A DNA stretch of 64,000 nt from Orlajensenia flava (GTDB lineage Bacteria > Actinomycetota > Actinomycetes > Actinomycetales > Microbacteriaceae). The stretch spans positions 1 to 64,000 of the forward strand of contig NZ_SSSN01000007.1 of assembly GCF_004801905.1 (NCBI RefSeq), written 5' to 3'. A model generated the notes under the pieces. It was not told the origin of the DNA and did no database searches. It saw only the letters and a program-made list of their open reading frames with translations. Position 1 is the stretch's first letter; every line of letters begins with the position of its first letter. The translations under genes were made by a program, and so were the position numbers. Shown here piece by piece: positions 53,503 to 61,650 of this stretch.

Positions 53503-54335
53503 GTCTCGACCTCACCCGAGTGCGATTCGCACGCGCCGGACGCCTCATCATCGACGACGTCGACTGCACCGTGCCCGCCGGCGCCCTGAGTGCCCTCGTC
53601 GGACCCAATGGAGCCGGCAAGTCGACCCTTCTCCACCTCATCGCGGCCATCGAGCGAACGGATGGCGGAGCGATCGACTTCGACGGCGCCTCCCTCGCAG
53701 CACTGCGTCGCAGAGACCGGGCGCGCATCGTCGCGGTGGCGGAGCAGCAGTCGGACACTGAGCTCGACCTCTCCGTCCATGACGTCGTCATGCTCGGCCG
53801 CACCCCCCACCTCGGCGCTCTGGCCGGACCGTCGCCGGCCGATCGGGTCATCGTCCGCGGCAGTCTCACCGCCACCGGAGTGGGCGACCTGGAGGAGCGT
53901 CGCTTCTCGTCGCTGTCGGGCGGCGAGCGCCAACGCGTCGTGCTCGCCCGGGCGCTCGCTCAGCAACCCGGCCTGTTGCTCGCCGACGAGCCCACCAACC
54001 ACCTCGACATCCGCGCACAGCTGTCTGCTCTCGCCCTGCTCGCCGAACTCGCACGCGGCGGCATCACCGTCTTGGCCGCCCTGCACGATCTCGGGCACGC
54101 CGCCGCCTACGCCGACCATGTCATCGTGCTCGCCGCGGGTCGGGTCGTCGCTGCGGGCCGCCCATCCGAGGTCCTGGCGCCCGAGCTCATCCAGCGCGTC
54201 TACGGGGTGCGCGCGGCGGTGCTGGCCCATCCGCTGACCGGGCGTCCGCTTCTCGCCTTCGCCGACACCTCCGACGCCTCGCCGCCGTCGCCAGCCGCCA
54301 CCCTGCCGTCTGAAGGCAATCGGTCCGCCGTGTGA
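53499..54335 (+). CDS. Putative F420-0 ABC transporter, ATP-binding protein
   Basis: 278 residues of the FepC/BtuD type. Walker A is GPNGAGKST, the signature is LSGGERQRVVLARALAQQPG, Walker B is LLLADEPTNHLD and the switch His is in ALHDLGHAAAYADHV. The Ser/Pro-rich C-terminal tail and the stop codon run into the 13-bp repeats at 54305-54339. It completes the three-gene transporter that ends about 110 bp before cofD. Confidence 0.9.
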   Translation: MSLDLTRVRFARAGRLIIDDVDCTVPAGALSALVGPNGAGKSTLLHLIAAIERTDGGAIDFDGASLAALRRRDRARIVAVAEQQSDTELDLSVHDVVMLGRTPHLGALAGPSPADRVIVRGSLTATGVGDLEERRFSSLSGGERQRVVLARALAQQPGLLLADEPTNHLDIRAQLSALALLAELARGGITVLAALHDLGHAAAYADHVIVLAAGRVVAAGRPSEVLAPELIQRVYGVRAAVLAHPLTGRPLLAFADTSDASPPSPAATLPSEGNRSAV

Positions 54336-54398
54336 AGGCGTCGTACCCTTGTCGCCCGGAATCGCGCGATCGGCGAGGTCCGGGTGCCTTCACACGGC
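54305..54398. repeat. Two direct and one inverted 13-bp repeats before cofD
   Basis: GCCGTCTGAAGGC (54305-54317) and GCCGTGTGAAGGC (54327-54339) start 22 bp apart, about two helical turns. GCCTTCACACGGC (54386-54398) is the exact inverse of the second. The spacing suggests operators for a dimeric regulator; the inverted pair could also form a hairpin with a 46-nt loop. Confidence 0.65.
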
Positions 54399-54422
54399 AG
54401 TAGCCAAGATGAAAAGAAGCAC

Positions 54423-54446
54423 ATGACTGAGAGGACCACCGAGTGA
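54423..54446 (+). CDS. Possible 7-codon upstream ORF coupled to cofD
   Basis: ATG 54423 to TGA 54446 encodes MTERTTE and overlaps the cofD GTG by 4 bp (GTGA). The cofD ribosome site GAGAGG (54429-54434) lies inside it. Whether it is translated is unknown. Confidence 0.3.
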   Translation: MTERTTE

Positions 54447-55411
54447 CGCGACGCATCACCGTCCTGGCCGGAGGGGTGGGCGGGGCTCGCTTCACGCGCG
54501 GGCTCCTGCGCGCCGAGCCCGAGGCATCCGTCACCGTCGTGGCGAACACCGGAGACGACCTCTGGCTCGCCGGTCTTCGTGTCTGCCCCGACCTCGATTC
54601 TCTGATGTATACGCTCGGCGGCATATCGGATGACGAGCGCGGATGGGGCCGACGCGACGAGAGCGAGCGCGTCAGCGCCGAACTGAACGCCTATGGCGTG
54701 GGCTGGCCGTGGTTCACGCTCGGCGACCTCGACATCGGCACCCACATCGCCCGCACCTCGATGCTGCGTGACGGGCTGCCGCTCAGCGCCGTTACCGAGC
54801 GGGTGGCCGCCCGCTGGAACCTCGGCGCCCGCCTGCTCCCCGCTACCGACGACGAGGTCGAGACCCTCGTGACCGTCGCGGCCGACGGTGGGGCGACCGA
54901 GCGAGTGCACTTCGAGGAGTGGTGGGTGCGAACCCGGGCCACGCGCCCGGCGCTCGCGTTCACGCAGGCGAACGTGGCTGCATCCAGACCCGCACCCGGT
55001 GTGCTCGACGCCATCGCCGACGCCGACCTCGTGATGATCGCGCCGTCGAACCCGGTCGTGTCGATCGGCACGATTCTCGGCATCCCGGGAATCGCCGACG
55101 CGGTGCGGCAGACGGATGCGCCCGTCGTCGGCGTATCACCGATTATCGGCGGCGCGGTCGTCCGCGGAATGGCCGATGCCTGTCTCACGGCGATCGGCGT
55201 CGAGACGAGCGCCGAGGCCGTCGGTCAGCACTACGGGGCGCGCCGTCACGGCGGGTTGATCGACGCGTGGCTGGTCGATTCAGTGGATGCCTCCGCAACC
55301 CGCGCTCTGGAAGCCGCCGGACTGCGTGCGCACGCTCGGCCGCTCTGGTTCACCACCGTCGACGAGACCGCGGCCATCGCCGCCGACGCGATCGCGCTGG
55401 CCACGAGCTAG
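54443..55411 (+). CDS. cofD: 2-phospho-L-lactate transferase (F420 biosynthesis, FbiA/CofD)
   Basis: Joins the lactyl- or enolpyruvyl-phospho-guanosine intermediate to Fo, giving F420-0 or its dehydro form. It is 322 residues. The N-terminal GGVGGARF loop (residues 10-17), VVANTGDDLWLAGLRVCPDLDSLMYTLGG and the HIARTSMLRDGLPLSAVTERVAARW segment are all conserved. IAPSNPVVSIGTILGIPGI and GVSPIIGG follow. The start is GTG 54443, with GAGAGG 8 bp upstream. It lies downstream of the putative F420-0 transporter on the same strand, and convergent with the ABC-2 exporter genes. Confidence 0.96.
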   Translation: MTRRITVLAGGVGGARFTRGLLRAEPEASVTVVANTGDDLWLAGLRVCPDLDSLMYTLGGISDDERGWGRRDESERVSAELNAYGVGWPWFTLGDLDIGTHIARTSMLRDGLPLSAVTERVAARWNLGARLLPATDDEVETLVTVAADGGATERVHFEEWWVRTRATRPALAFTQANVAASRPAPGVLDAIADADLVMIAPSNPVVSIGTILGIPGIADAVRQTDAPVVGVSPIIGGAVVRGMADACLTAIGVETSAEAVGQHYGARRHGGLIDAWLVDSVDASATRALEAAGLRAHARPLWFTTVDETAAIAADAIALATS

Positions 55412-55414
55412 AAC

Positions 55415-56329
55415 TCAGCTCAGGACGTCCTTCGTCAGGAACCGGGCGAGCGCGAGCGCCCCGAACACGACGACGTAGCCGGCCTGCAGCACGGCGTTGT
55501 CACCGAAGGTCTGCCACGAGATCGGCTGCCGCAGCAGGTCGGCGAAGCCCAGCCACTGGTGCGAGAACAGCCACGGATGCAGCCACGCCACCTGAGGCAG
55601 CGCGTCGAGGATCTGCGACGCCACCGCGAACGCGATCGTCGTCGCCATCGCGCCGACCGGAACGGACGTCAGCGTCGAGAAGAACAGTCCGATCGCGCTC
55701 ATCCCGAGCATCGAGATGGCGACGAACGCGGCGATTGCGAGGAACCGCAGCAGGGCTTCGCCGACGCTGACCGTGTCACCCGAGAGCAGAGGGACCGGTC
55801 CGACCGGGAACAGGAGCGCGCCGATCAGCGTCCCGGCCACCACGACGGTCAGCGCGGCCGCGACGCAGAACGCCGCCGCTCCCGCGAACTTGACCAGCAG
55901 GAGTCGCGCCCGGCCGGCGGGAGCCATCAACAGGTACCGCAGCGTGCCGTGGGACGCCTCGCCTGCGATGGTGTCACCCGCCACGACACCGATGGTCAGC
56001 GGCAGGAAGAGCGGAATCGCCACCACGAGCGCGGCGACACCGACGAACAGGCCGTTCTGGGTGATCTGGTCGAGGAATGCTGGTCCTCGGCCCGCGCGGG
56101 TCGACGACGACAGACGGATGGCGACCGCGATGAGGATGGGGATCGCCGCCAGCGCCGCCAGGAGCGCGATGGTGCGTCGACGACGGAACAACACGGACAG
56201 TTCGGATGCCAGCAGCGCCCAGCCCACGCCACGACGCGGAGCCGGAGCGACCGACTCGCCCGAGCTCGGATGAAGACCCGCGGTGATCGCGGAACTCTCG
56301 GCGCCGGATGCGTTCTCAGTGGTCGACAT
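55415..56329 (-). CDS. ABC-2 type transporter permease
   Basis: A 304-residue membrane protein. A hydrophilic arm of about 35 residues is followed by six helices, including RRTIALLAALAAIPILIAVAI and LFVGVAALVVAIPLFLPLTIGVVAGDTIAGE; the GTLRYLLMAPAGRARLLLVK loop is typical of ABC-2 permeases. It overlaps the ATPase gene by 14 bp. The transported compound is unknown. Confidence 0.9.
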   Translation of the reverse strand: MSTTENASGAESSAITAGLHPSSGESVAPAPRRGVGWALLASELSVLFRRRRTIALLAALAAIPILIAVAIRLSSSTRAGRGPAFLDQITQNGLFVGVAALVVAIPLFLPLTIGVVAGDTIAGEASHGTLRYLLMAPAGRARLLLVKFAGAAAFCVAAALTVVVAGTLIGALLFPVGPVPLLSGDTVSVGEALLRFLAIAAFVAISMLGMSAIGLFFSTLTSVPVGAMATTIAFAVASQILDALPQVAWLHPWLFSHQWLGFADLLRQPISWQTFGDNAVLQAGYVVVFGALALARFLTKDVLS

Positions 56330-57320
56330 CGAACCCCGCTCCCGTGAGTGCGACGAAGCGATCCTCGAGACTCGGCTGCTCGAGAGCGAATCCGCGCACC
56401 CTCACGCCGGCCCCGACGAGCCGGTCGACGACGCGATCGAGGTCCACACCCGACTCTCCGACGGACGCCAGCACGACCGGCCCGGCATCCGTCGCGACAG
56501 GGGCGGCTGCATCGGCGGGGGTCGTCTGCACAGCGAGTCCGAGCTGGGTCAGCACCGTGCTCGCGGCAGCGGCATCCGGCGTCACCACCCGGACACGCGC
56601 CTCACCCGCCAGCTCCTCCAGGCGGCCCTGCGCGACCAGCGCCCCCGCGCTGAGAACGGCGGCGTGCGAGCAGACCTGCTCGATCTCGGCGAGCAGGTGG
56701 CTCGACACGAACACGGTGGTCCCGCCATCGGCGAAGGAACGGATGAGCGAGCGCACCTCCCGCGTGCCCTGCGGGTCGAGCCCGTTGGTCGGCTCGTCGA
56801 GTACGAGCAGCTCACGGGGCATCAGCAGGGCGCCCGCCAGCCCGAGTCGCTGCTTCATGCCCAGCGAGTAGGCGTGCACCTTCTTGGATGCGGCGGCGCC
56901 GAGCCCCACCGCGTCGAGCGCGTCGGCGATACGCCGCCGGCGGGTGGCGGATGGCGCCCATCGGTCAGCGGCGTCGAAGCGATTGAGGTTCGCCGCCCCC
57001 GAGAGGAACGGAAGGAACGCGGGGCCTTCGACCAGAGCGCCGACGCGCGGCAGCACATCGCCGACGCCCGTCGAGATGTCGCTGCCGAGCACCTGCGCCT
57101 CGCCACTCGAGGGAGCGACCAAGCCCATGAGCATGCGGATGCTCGTCGTCTTGCCCGACCCGTTCGGCCCGAGGAAGCCGAACACCGAACCGCGCGGGAC
57201 GGCCAGGTCGATTCCGGCAACAGCGGTCTGAGAGCCGAAGCGCTTGGTGAGGCCGCGGGTCTCGATCGCAAGGGCGGATGTCGGCTCGGCGGAGGGGGCC
57301 GTGCGCTCAGGCGCACTCAC
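56316..57320 (-). CDS. ABC-2 transporter ATP-binding protein (CcmA-like)
   Basis: 334 residues. Walker A is GPNGSGKTT, the signature is YSLGMKQRLGLAGALLMP and Walker B is LLVLDEPTNGLDPQG, with VSSHLLAEIEQVC after it. The C-terminal extension (PSLEDRFVALTG) is the typical end of drug- or antibiotic-export ATPases. It lies between the LolA-like gene (37 bp) and the permease gene. Confidence 0.93.
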   Translation of the reverse strand: MSAPERTAPSAEPTSALAIETRGLTKRFGSQTAVAGIDLAVPRGSVFGFLGPNGSGKTTSIRMLMGLVAPSSGEAQVLGSDISTGVGDVLPRVGALVEGPAFLPFLSGAANLNRFDAADRWAPSATRRRRIADALDAVGLGAAASKKVHAYSLGMKQRLGLAGALLMPRELLVLDEPTNGLDPQGTREVRSLIRSFADGGTTVFVSSHLLAEIEQVCSHAAVLSAGALVAQGRLEELAGEARVRVVTPDAAAASTVLTQLGLAVQTTPADAAAPVATDAGPVVLASVGESGVDLDRVVDRLVGAGVRVRGFALEQPSLEDRFVALTGAGFDVDH

Positions 57321-57357
57321 GCGTCGTCGCCTGACACCCGCACTCGACCGTCGCGGC

Positions 57358-58431
57358 TCAGGATCCGGCGGCCGCGGCGAGCAGCCGGTCGGGCGTCACG
57401 GATCCGACGAGCACGCGCCCGTCATCCGCGATGAGCACGTTCACGAGTGCGGTGCTGATCAGTCGCCCACCCGTCACGGCCGTCGTGACGCTCTTCAGCA
57501 TCGGCGAGGAGAGCACGTCGGCGGGAACCTGGGCTGCTGGTACGACCGCGACGGTCGACCAGCCGGTGCCGACAGTCGCGATGCCAGCGGCGCGCTCGCC
57601 CTTGGCGTGCTCGCCGGAACCACCGGATGCCGGCAGCGCCTTCTCGGTGACGTCCGTTCCGGCGGGAGGCGTGAAGTCGAACAACGACGCGTCGGGCGCC
57701 GCAAGCGTCACCTGGGTGAACGCGAGCTTGAACGCCGGGTCGCTCGACCCCTTGGCGTTCACCTGAGCCGCGAGCGCGAGGCCGGTGTCGGCGTCGATCG
57801 ACAGCGAAATGAAGCCGATCAGGGTGTCGGCGTCCTTCGGGGTGACGACGAGCTTGTAGGCGGGACGTCCTGCGACTGATCCGTCCTTGCCCACCGTCAC
57901 GCGCGCCGTATCGCCGATCTTGCCCAGCACGCTGTTCGCGATGGTCTGCGGCGTCGGTGCGGTGAGGTCTGCCGCCTTCTTCTGGGCCGAGCCGGTGAGG
58001 TGCACCGCGCTCTGCTTGTCGGAGTCGTAGAACCAGACGCCGTCAGGCGAGGCGACGATGTCACGCTCGGCGAGCTGGTCCATCACTTGCATGCGCGCAT
58101 CCGATCCGTCGATGAAGACGCGCGCGGTGTGCGAACCGGTGACGAGGTCGAGGGCCTGGCTGACGTCCTCACCGGATGCTCCGGATGCACCGGACCCGCT
58201 CATCGAGCTCGTGATGGACGACAGGTCGGGGAGGCCGAGGTTGGAGGTCTGCTCGAGTGTTCCCGAGAGCGCGTCCACCTTCGACGACGCAGCGAACTCG
58301 AGCAACTGCTGGGGAGTCTTGTCGGGGAGGTCGCCCGCGGCGCCCGCCTGCAACGGGACCATCACCGCGCCGACGATCACGACGGCCGGAATGGCGAGAG
58401 CCGGCACCCACTTGGTCCAGCGACGGGTCAT
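57358..58431 (-). CDS. LolA/RseB-like secreted protein (DUF2092-type)
   Basis: A 357-residue exported protein. The N-terminus WVPALAIPAVVIVGAVMVPLQAGAAG is a signal anchor. The rest forms a LolA-like half-barrel: LLEFAASSKVDALSGTLEQTSNLGLPDL, GVWFYDSDKQSAVHLTG, DKQ- and AYKLVVTPKDADTLIGFISLSIDADTG. Actinobacteria have no Lol pathway, so it may bind a lipid or signal to the ABC-2 exporter encoded downstream in the same operon. That role is inference. Confidence 0.8.
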   Translation of the reverse strand: MTRRWTKWVPALAIPAVVIVGAVMVPLQAGAAGDLPDKTPQQLLEFAASSKVDALSGTLEQTSNLGLPDLSSITSSMSGSGASGASGEDVSQALDLVTGSHTARVFIDGSDARMQVMDQLAERDIVASPDGVWFYDSDKQSAVHLTGSAQKKAADLTAPTPQTIANSVLGKIGDTARVTVGKDGSVAGRPAYKLVVTPKDADTLIGFISLSIDADTGLALAAQVNAKGSSDPAFKLAFTQVTLAAPDASLFDFTPPAGTDVTEKALPASGGSGEHAKGERAAGIATVGTGWSTVAVVPAAQVPADVLSSPMLKSVTTAVTGGRLISTALVNVLIADDGRVLVGSVTPDRLLAAAAGS

Positions 58432-58527
58432 CAGAACTCACATCCAGGTTCGAACAGCATCGTTTCGAGAATACGCTCGTGCCGCCGGGAGACCGCCGGT
58501 TCCGAGCCAACCCCCAGTCACGCGGGC

Positions 58528-58625
58528 GGGTTTCGATACGCGTGCTCCTTCGTCGCTCGCTACTCAACCATCAGTACTGCTGGTCGAGTAGCGCAGACGC
58601 GCAGCGGCTCCGCGTATCGAGACCC
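58528..58625. repeat. Dispersed palindromic repeat, full copy A
   Basis: 98 bp running from GGGTTTCGATACGCG through GCTACTCAACCATCAG, then CTGCTGGTCGAGTAGC, to CGCGTATCGAGACCC, an inverted-repeat structure. It is tandem with copy B. Confidence 0.85.
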
Positions 58626-58642
58626 CCGCACGTGCGGGTGGC

Positions 58643-58740
58643 GGGTTTCGATACGCGTGCTCCTTCGTCGCTCGCTACTCAACCAGCGGCCGTGCCGGTC
58701 GAGTAGCGCAGACGCGCAGCGGCTCCGCGTATCGAGACCC
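58643..58740. repeat. Dispersed palindromic repeat, full copy B
   Basis: A 98-bp near-copy of A in the same orientation, separated by 17 bp; its centre reads CAACCAGCGGCCGTGCCGG. It lies upstream of the LolA-like gene and downstream of the PPOX gene. Confidence 0.85.
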
Positions 58741-58741
58741 G

Positions 58742-58790
58742 CGCAGGTGCGACCGGCTCCTTCGTCGCGGGCCTACTCAACCAGCAGTGG
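58742..58790. repeat. Dispersed palindromic repeat, half copy C
   Basis: Contains GGCTCCTTCGTCGC and CTACTCAACCAGCAGT. It runs over the stop codon of the PPOX gene (58777). Confidence 0.7.
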
Positions 58791-59187
58791 GCGATGCGGG
58801 CTTGATGTGCAGCACCACGACCTGACGCTGCTTATTCGCGAAGAGTCTCTCGATGAGCATGAAGATGCGGTACTGCACGCCGTACTTCCGCACGAAGTTC
58901 GGTGTGAGCCGCTGCAGCTCGGCCGGGTCCATGAGGACCTCGGCGACCACCTCCACGGGTTCGACCGCGGGGTCGACCTTACCGCTCCGCGTCGACGGAC
59001 GCAGCTGCGCTCGCGACGAGTTGCGCAGTCGCTTCACCTTGCCGGTCGCGGCCGTCGTCCGCACCGCGAGCGCGTCGCCGTCCGGTGCGATCCAGACCGG
59101 CGTCGACACCGGCTCTCCTGACCTGCGGAACGTCGTCAGCGAAACGAACGCCTCGTCTCCGAGCGAACGGAAGGTGGGGGCGCTCAC
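58777..59187 (-). CDS. PPOX-class F420-dependent oxidoreductase
   Basis: A 136-residue split-barrel flavin-binding protein of the family typified by Rv2061c. The pattern is FVSLTTFRRSGEPVSTPVWIAPDGDALAVRTTAATGKVKRLRNS, then VEVVAEVLMDP and RKYGVQYRIFMLIERLF. Its ATG overlaps the cofC stop by 4 bp, strong support for F420 as cofactor. The substrate is unknown. The stop codon is provided by a repeat half-copy (ACTGCTGGTTGAGTAG). Confidence 0.9.
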   Translation of the reverse strand: MSAPTFRSLGDEAFVSLTTFRRSGEPVSTPVWIAPDGDALAVRTTAATGKVKRLRNSSRAQLRPSTRSGKVDPAVEPVEVVAEVLMDPAELQRLTPNFVRKYGVQYRIFMLIERLFANKQRQVVVLHIKPASPTAG

Positions 59188-59840
59188 GCGATCCTCTCCG
59201 TCGAACGGATGGCGGCCAGCGCCGCCTGGGTGAATGCACCGACGCCGAGCGCCTCTGCCTCCGCGAGCGCGTCGAGCGTGTCGACGTCCCGTCGCAGACC
59301 GGATGCCGGGTCGATCCCGAGCGGACGGTGCCCCGCCGCACGGTGCGCCTCTGCGGAACCAGGACCGAACAACGGCTCCAGGTCGGAGCCGGGGGCCGCG
59401 GTGATCATCGAGGTGCCGGTGCCCTCGGCATCCGGAACGAAGCTCAGCGGATGGGCCAACGCCTGTGCGAGCGCCTCGTCGAGATCATCGGAGCGCAGGG
59501 CGGGCAGGTCGCCGAGCAGCACGGCGACGCCATCGTGCCGCCAGCCCATCTGCGCCGCGCGGATGCCGAACCGCACCGCCCCGTTCAGGCCCGTGCCGGG
59601 GTCGTCGATCACGAGGATGTCGGGATCGTCGAGGTCGGCAAGCGTTCCCGGCTCGGTGACGACGATCACGTGCACGACGCGAAGTGCCGCCGATGCCGCG
59701 GCGATGGTGTCGCGCGCGAAGGCCACGGCGATGCGCGCCCGATCGCCGTCGGAGAGTTCGCCGCCCAGGCGCGTCTTCGCGTCGACGGAGCCCTTCACGG
59801 GCACGACGACGGTCCATCGGGGGTCGGCACCGTCGGTCAC
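59184..59840 (-). CDS. cofC: 2-phospho-L-lactate / phosphoenolpyruvate guanylyltransferase (CofC/FbiD)
   Basis: Activates 2-phospholactate or phosphoenolpyruvate with GTP for F420 synthesis. It is 218 residues. The nucleotidyltransferase fold is seen in [32 protein letters not shown], and [18 protein letters not shown] with the metal-binding Asp, then [28 protein letters not shown]. It overlaps cofE (upstream) and the PPOX gene (downstream) by 4 bp each, so the three are translationally coupled. Confidence 0.95.
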   Translation of the reverse strand: MTDGADPRWTVVVPVKGSVDAKTRLGGELSDGDRARIAVAFARDTIAAASAALRVVHVIVVTEPGTLADLDDPDILVIDDPGTGLNGAVRFGIRAAQMGWRHDGVAVLLGDLPALRSDDLDEALAQALAHPLSFVPDAEGTGTSMITAAPGSDLEPLFGPGSAEAHRAAGHRPLGIDPASGLRRDVDTLDALAEAEALGVGAFTQAALAAIRSTERIA

Positions 59841-60607
59841 GAACCCACCGCCTCGGCCTGGCCCTCGGCGAAGCCGTCCCGGTACCCCTCGTCGTAGGAC
59901 TCGTCGGTGCCGGTGCGGAACATGTCCTCCTCGACCGGCCGCACGATGGTGGCCGCCCCGGGCAGGTCCAGGTCGCCGACGAGTCGACCCAGTCCACGCA
60001 CGACCGCCACCGGATTCCCGCTGGTCTTGCCCTTCACGAGGTCGCCGGCTGACGCGATCTCATCGGCGACGCAGGGCATCGTCACGGCGAGCGGCTTGCC
60101 CGCGTTGTCGAGGCTGCCGCGCAGATCGTCGAACACCTGCAGGCCGGCCGCGCCGATGGCGACGTCCGTCTGCCCCTGCCGCCAGGCGCGGCCGAGCGTG
60201 TCGCTGATGATGACGCCAACGGATGCGCCGGTCGCCTCGCGGAGGCCGACGCACAGGGCGCGAGCCGATCCGTCGGGGTCGAGCGGTAGCAGCAGCACGG
60301 TGCCGTCCGGGGTGTTCGAGGCGTCCACCCCCGCCGCGGCGGAGATGATGCCGAGCCGGTTCTCGACGATGCGGGTCAGTCCGCCGTTGGCAGTCGCGCG
60401 GGTGGCGACCACGCGCACTGTCTCGTCGGTGATCGCCTGCTCCCGGTCGTCGGCGGCGACCATGCGCCCCTCCGACTTCGACACGATCTTCGAGGTGACG
60501 ACGAGGATGTCCCCGTCCTCGAGCTCGGCAGCCTCCGCGATGAGCGCGACGAGGTCGTCTCCCGCGGAGACCTCGGGAAGGCCCTCGATGACGGCTACCT
60601 GCAGCAT
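59837..60607 (-). CDS. cofE: Coenzyme F420-0:L-glutamate ligase, single-domain type
   Basis: Adds gamma-linked glutamates to F420-0. It is 256 residues, the CofE domain only, without the nitroreductase domain of mycobacterial FbiB. So either dehydro-F420-0 is not the intermediate, or a separate reductase is used. Motifs include [39 protein letters not shown] and [26 protein letters not shown] 60607 lies 2 bp after the LLM stop; the frame continues open upstream but would overlap the LLM gene. The acidic tail ([16 protein letters not shown]) is unusual. Confidence 0.95.
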   Translation of the reverse strand: MLQVAVIEGLPEVSAGDDLVALIAEAAELEDGDILVVTSKIVSKSEGRMVAADDREQAITDETVRVVATRATANGGLTRIVENRLGIISAAAGVDASNTPDGTVLLLPLDPDGSARALCVGLREATGASVGVIISDTLGRAWRQGQTDVAIGAAGLQVFDDLRGSLDNAGKPLAVTMPCVADEIASAGDLVKGKTSGNPVAVVRGLGRLVGDLDLPGAATIVRPVEEDMFRTGTDESYDEGYRDGFAEGQAEAVGS

Positions 60608-60609
60608 GA

Positions 60610-61611
60610 TCAGCCCTTCAGTTTCGGCAGGACGTCGCGGCCGAACACGTCGATCCACTCCCGCTGGTTGCGCCCGACATTGTGGAGGTAGATGCGGTCG
60701 AATCCGAGGTCGGCGAATCTCTGGATCTCGGCGCGGTGCTCGTCGGGGTCGGAGGAGATCACCATGCGACCCTCGAAGTCCTCGGCACGCACGAGCTTGG
60801 CCATCTGTTCGAACTCGAACGGCGAACGGATGTCGGCCTTGGGAAACCTCATGCCGCCGTTGGGCCACTCGACCATGGCATTGCGCAGCGCCTCCTCGTC
60901 GGTGGGCGCCCAGCTCAGGTGCAGCTGCAGGACCTTCGGCATCGACGCCGGGTTCTTGCCGCCCTCGCGCGCGCCCTGGGCGAACTTGTCGAAGAGCCCT
61001 TGGATCTTGTCGAGCGGCGCGCCCACCGTGATGAGGCCGTCGGCGTACCGGCCGGTGCGCCGTGCGGTGATGGGGCCGCTCGTGGCCACCATGATCTCGG
61101 GCGCGACCTCGGGCATCGTCCAGAGCCGGGTCGACTCGAGCTTGAAGTACTGCCCGGAATGCTTGTAGTCCTTGCCGGCGATCGAGTTGGCGAACAGCTT
61201 GGAGATGATCTCCAGCGCCTCGAACATGCGATTGATGCGCTCGGGCGCCTCGGGCCAGTACCCTCCGACGACGTGCTCGTTGAGCGCCTCGCCGGAGCCG
61301 AGACCCAGCCAGTGGCGACCGGGATACATGGCGGCCAGCGTGGCGGATGCCTGCGCGACCATCGCCGGATGCCACCGGAACGTCGGGGCCGTCACGCCGG
61401 GACCGAAGTCACCCCGCGTGCGCTCGCCCACGGCGGTCAGCACATTCCACACGAACGAGGCCTGACCCTGCTGGGGAACCCACGGCTGGAAATGGTCTGC
61501 AGCCATCACGCCGGAGAAGCCGTGCTGCTCCGCGTAGGCGCTCAGCGCCACGGCCTCGGACGGGGCGAACTGCTCGAGCATCGCCGCGTACCCGACCTGC
61601 AGACCTGACAT
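60610..61611 (-). CDS. F420-dependent LLM oxidoreductase, FGD-like
   Basis: A 333-residue luciferase-like protein close to F420-dependent glucose-6-phosphate dehydrogenase (FGD). It shares [29 protein letters not shown], the DHFQPW motif (Asp39-His40 region, catalytic in FGD), [15 protein letters not shown], and the [38 protein letters not shown] end. It is the first gene of the F420 operon. It could supply F420H2, but a different sugar or alcohol may be the substrate. Confidence 0.9.
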   Translation of the reverse strand: MSGLQVGYAAMLEQFAPSEAVALSAYAEQHGFSGVMAADHFQPWVPQQGQASFVWNVLTAVGERTRGDFGPGVTAPTFRWHPAMVAQASATLAAMYPGRHWLGLGSGEALNEHVVGGYWPEAPERINRMFEALEIISKLFANSIAGKDYKHSGQYFKLESTRLWTMPEVAPEIMVATSGPITARRTGRYADGLITVGAPLDKIQGLFDKFAQGAREGGKNPASMPKVLQLHLSWAPTDEEALRNAMVEWPNGGMRFPKADIRSPFEFEQMAKLVRAEDFEGRMVISSDPDEHRAEIQRFADLGFDRIYLHNVGRNQREWIDVFGRDVLPKLKG

Positions 61612-61650
61612 GCCTCCATCCTTGCACCGCCACAGCGGCGGGCAGCCGCG

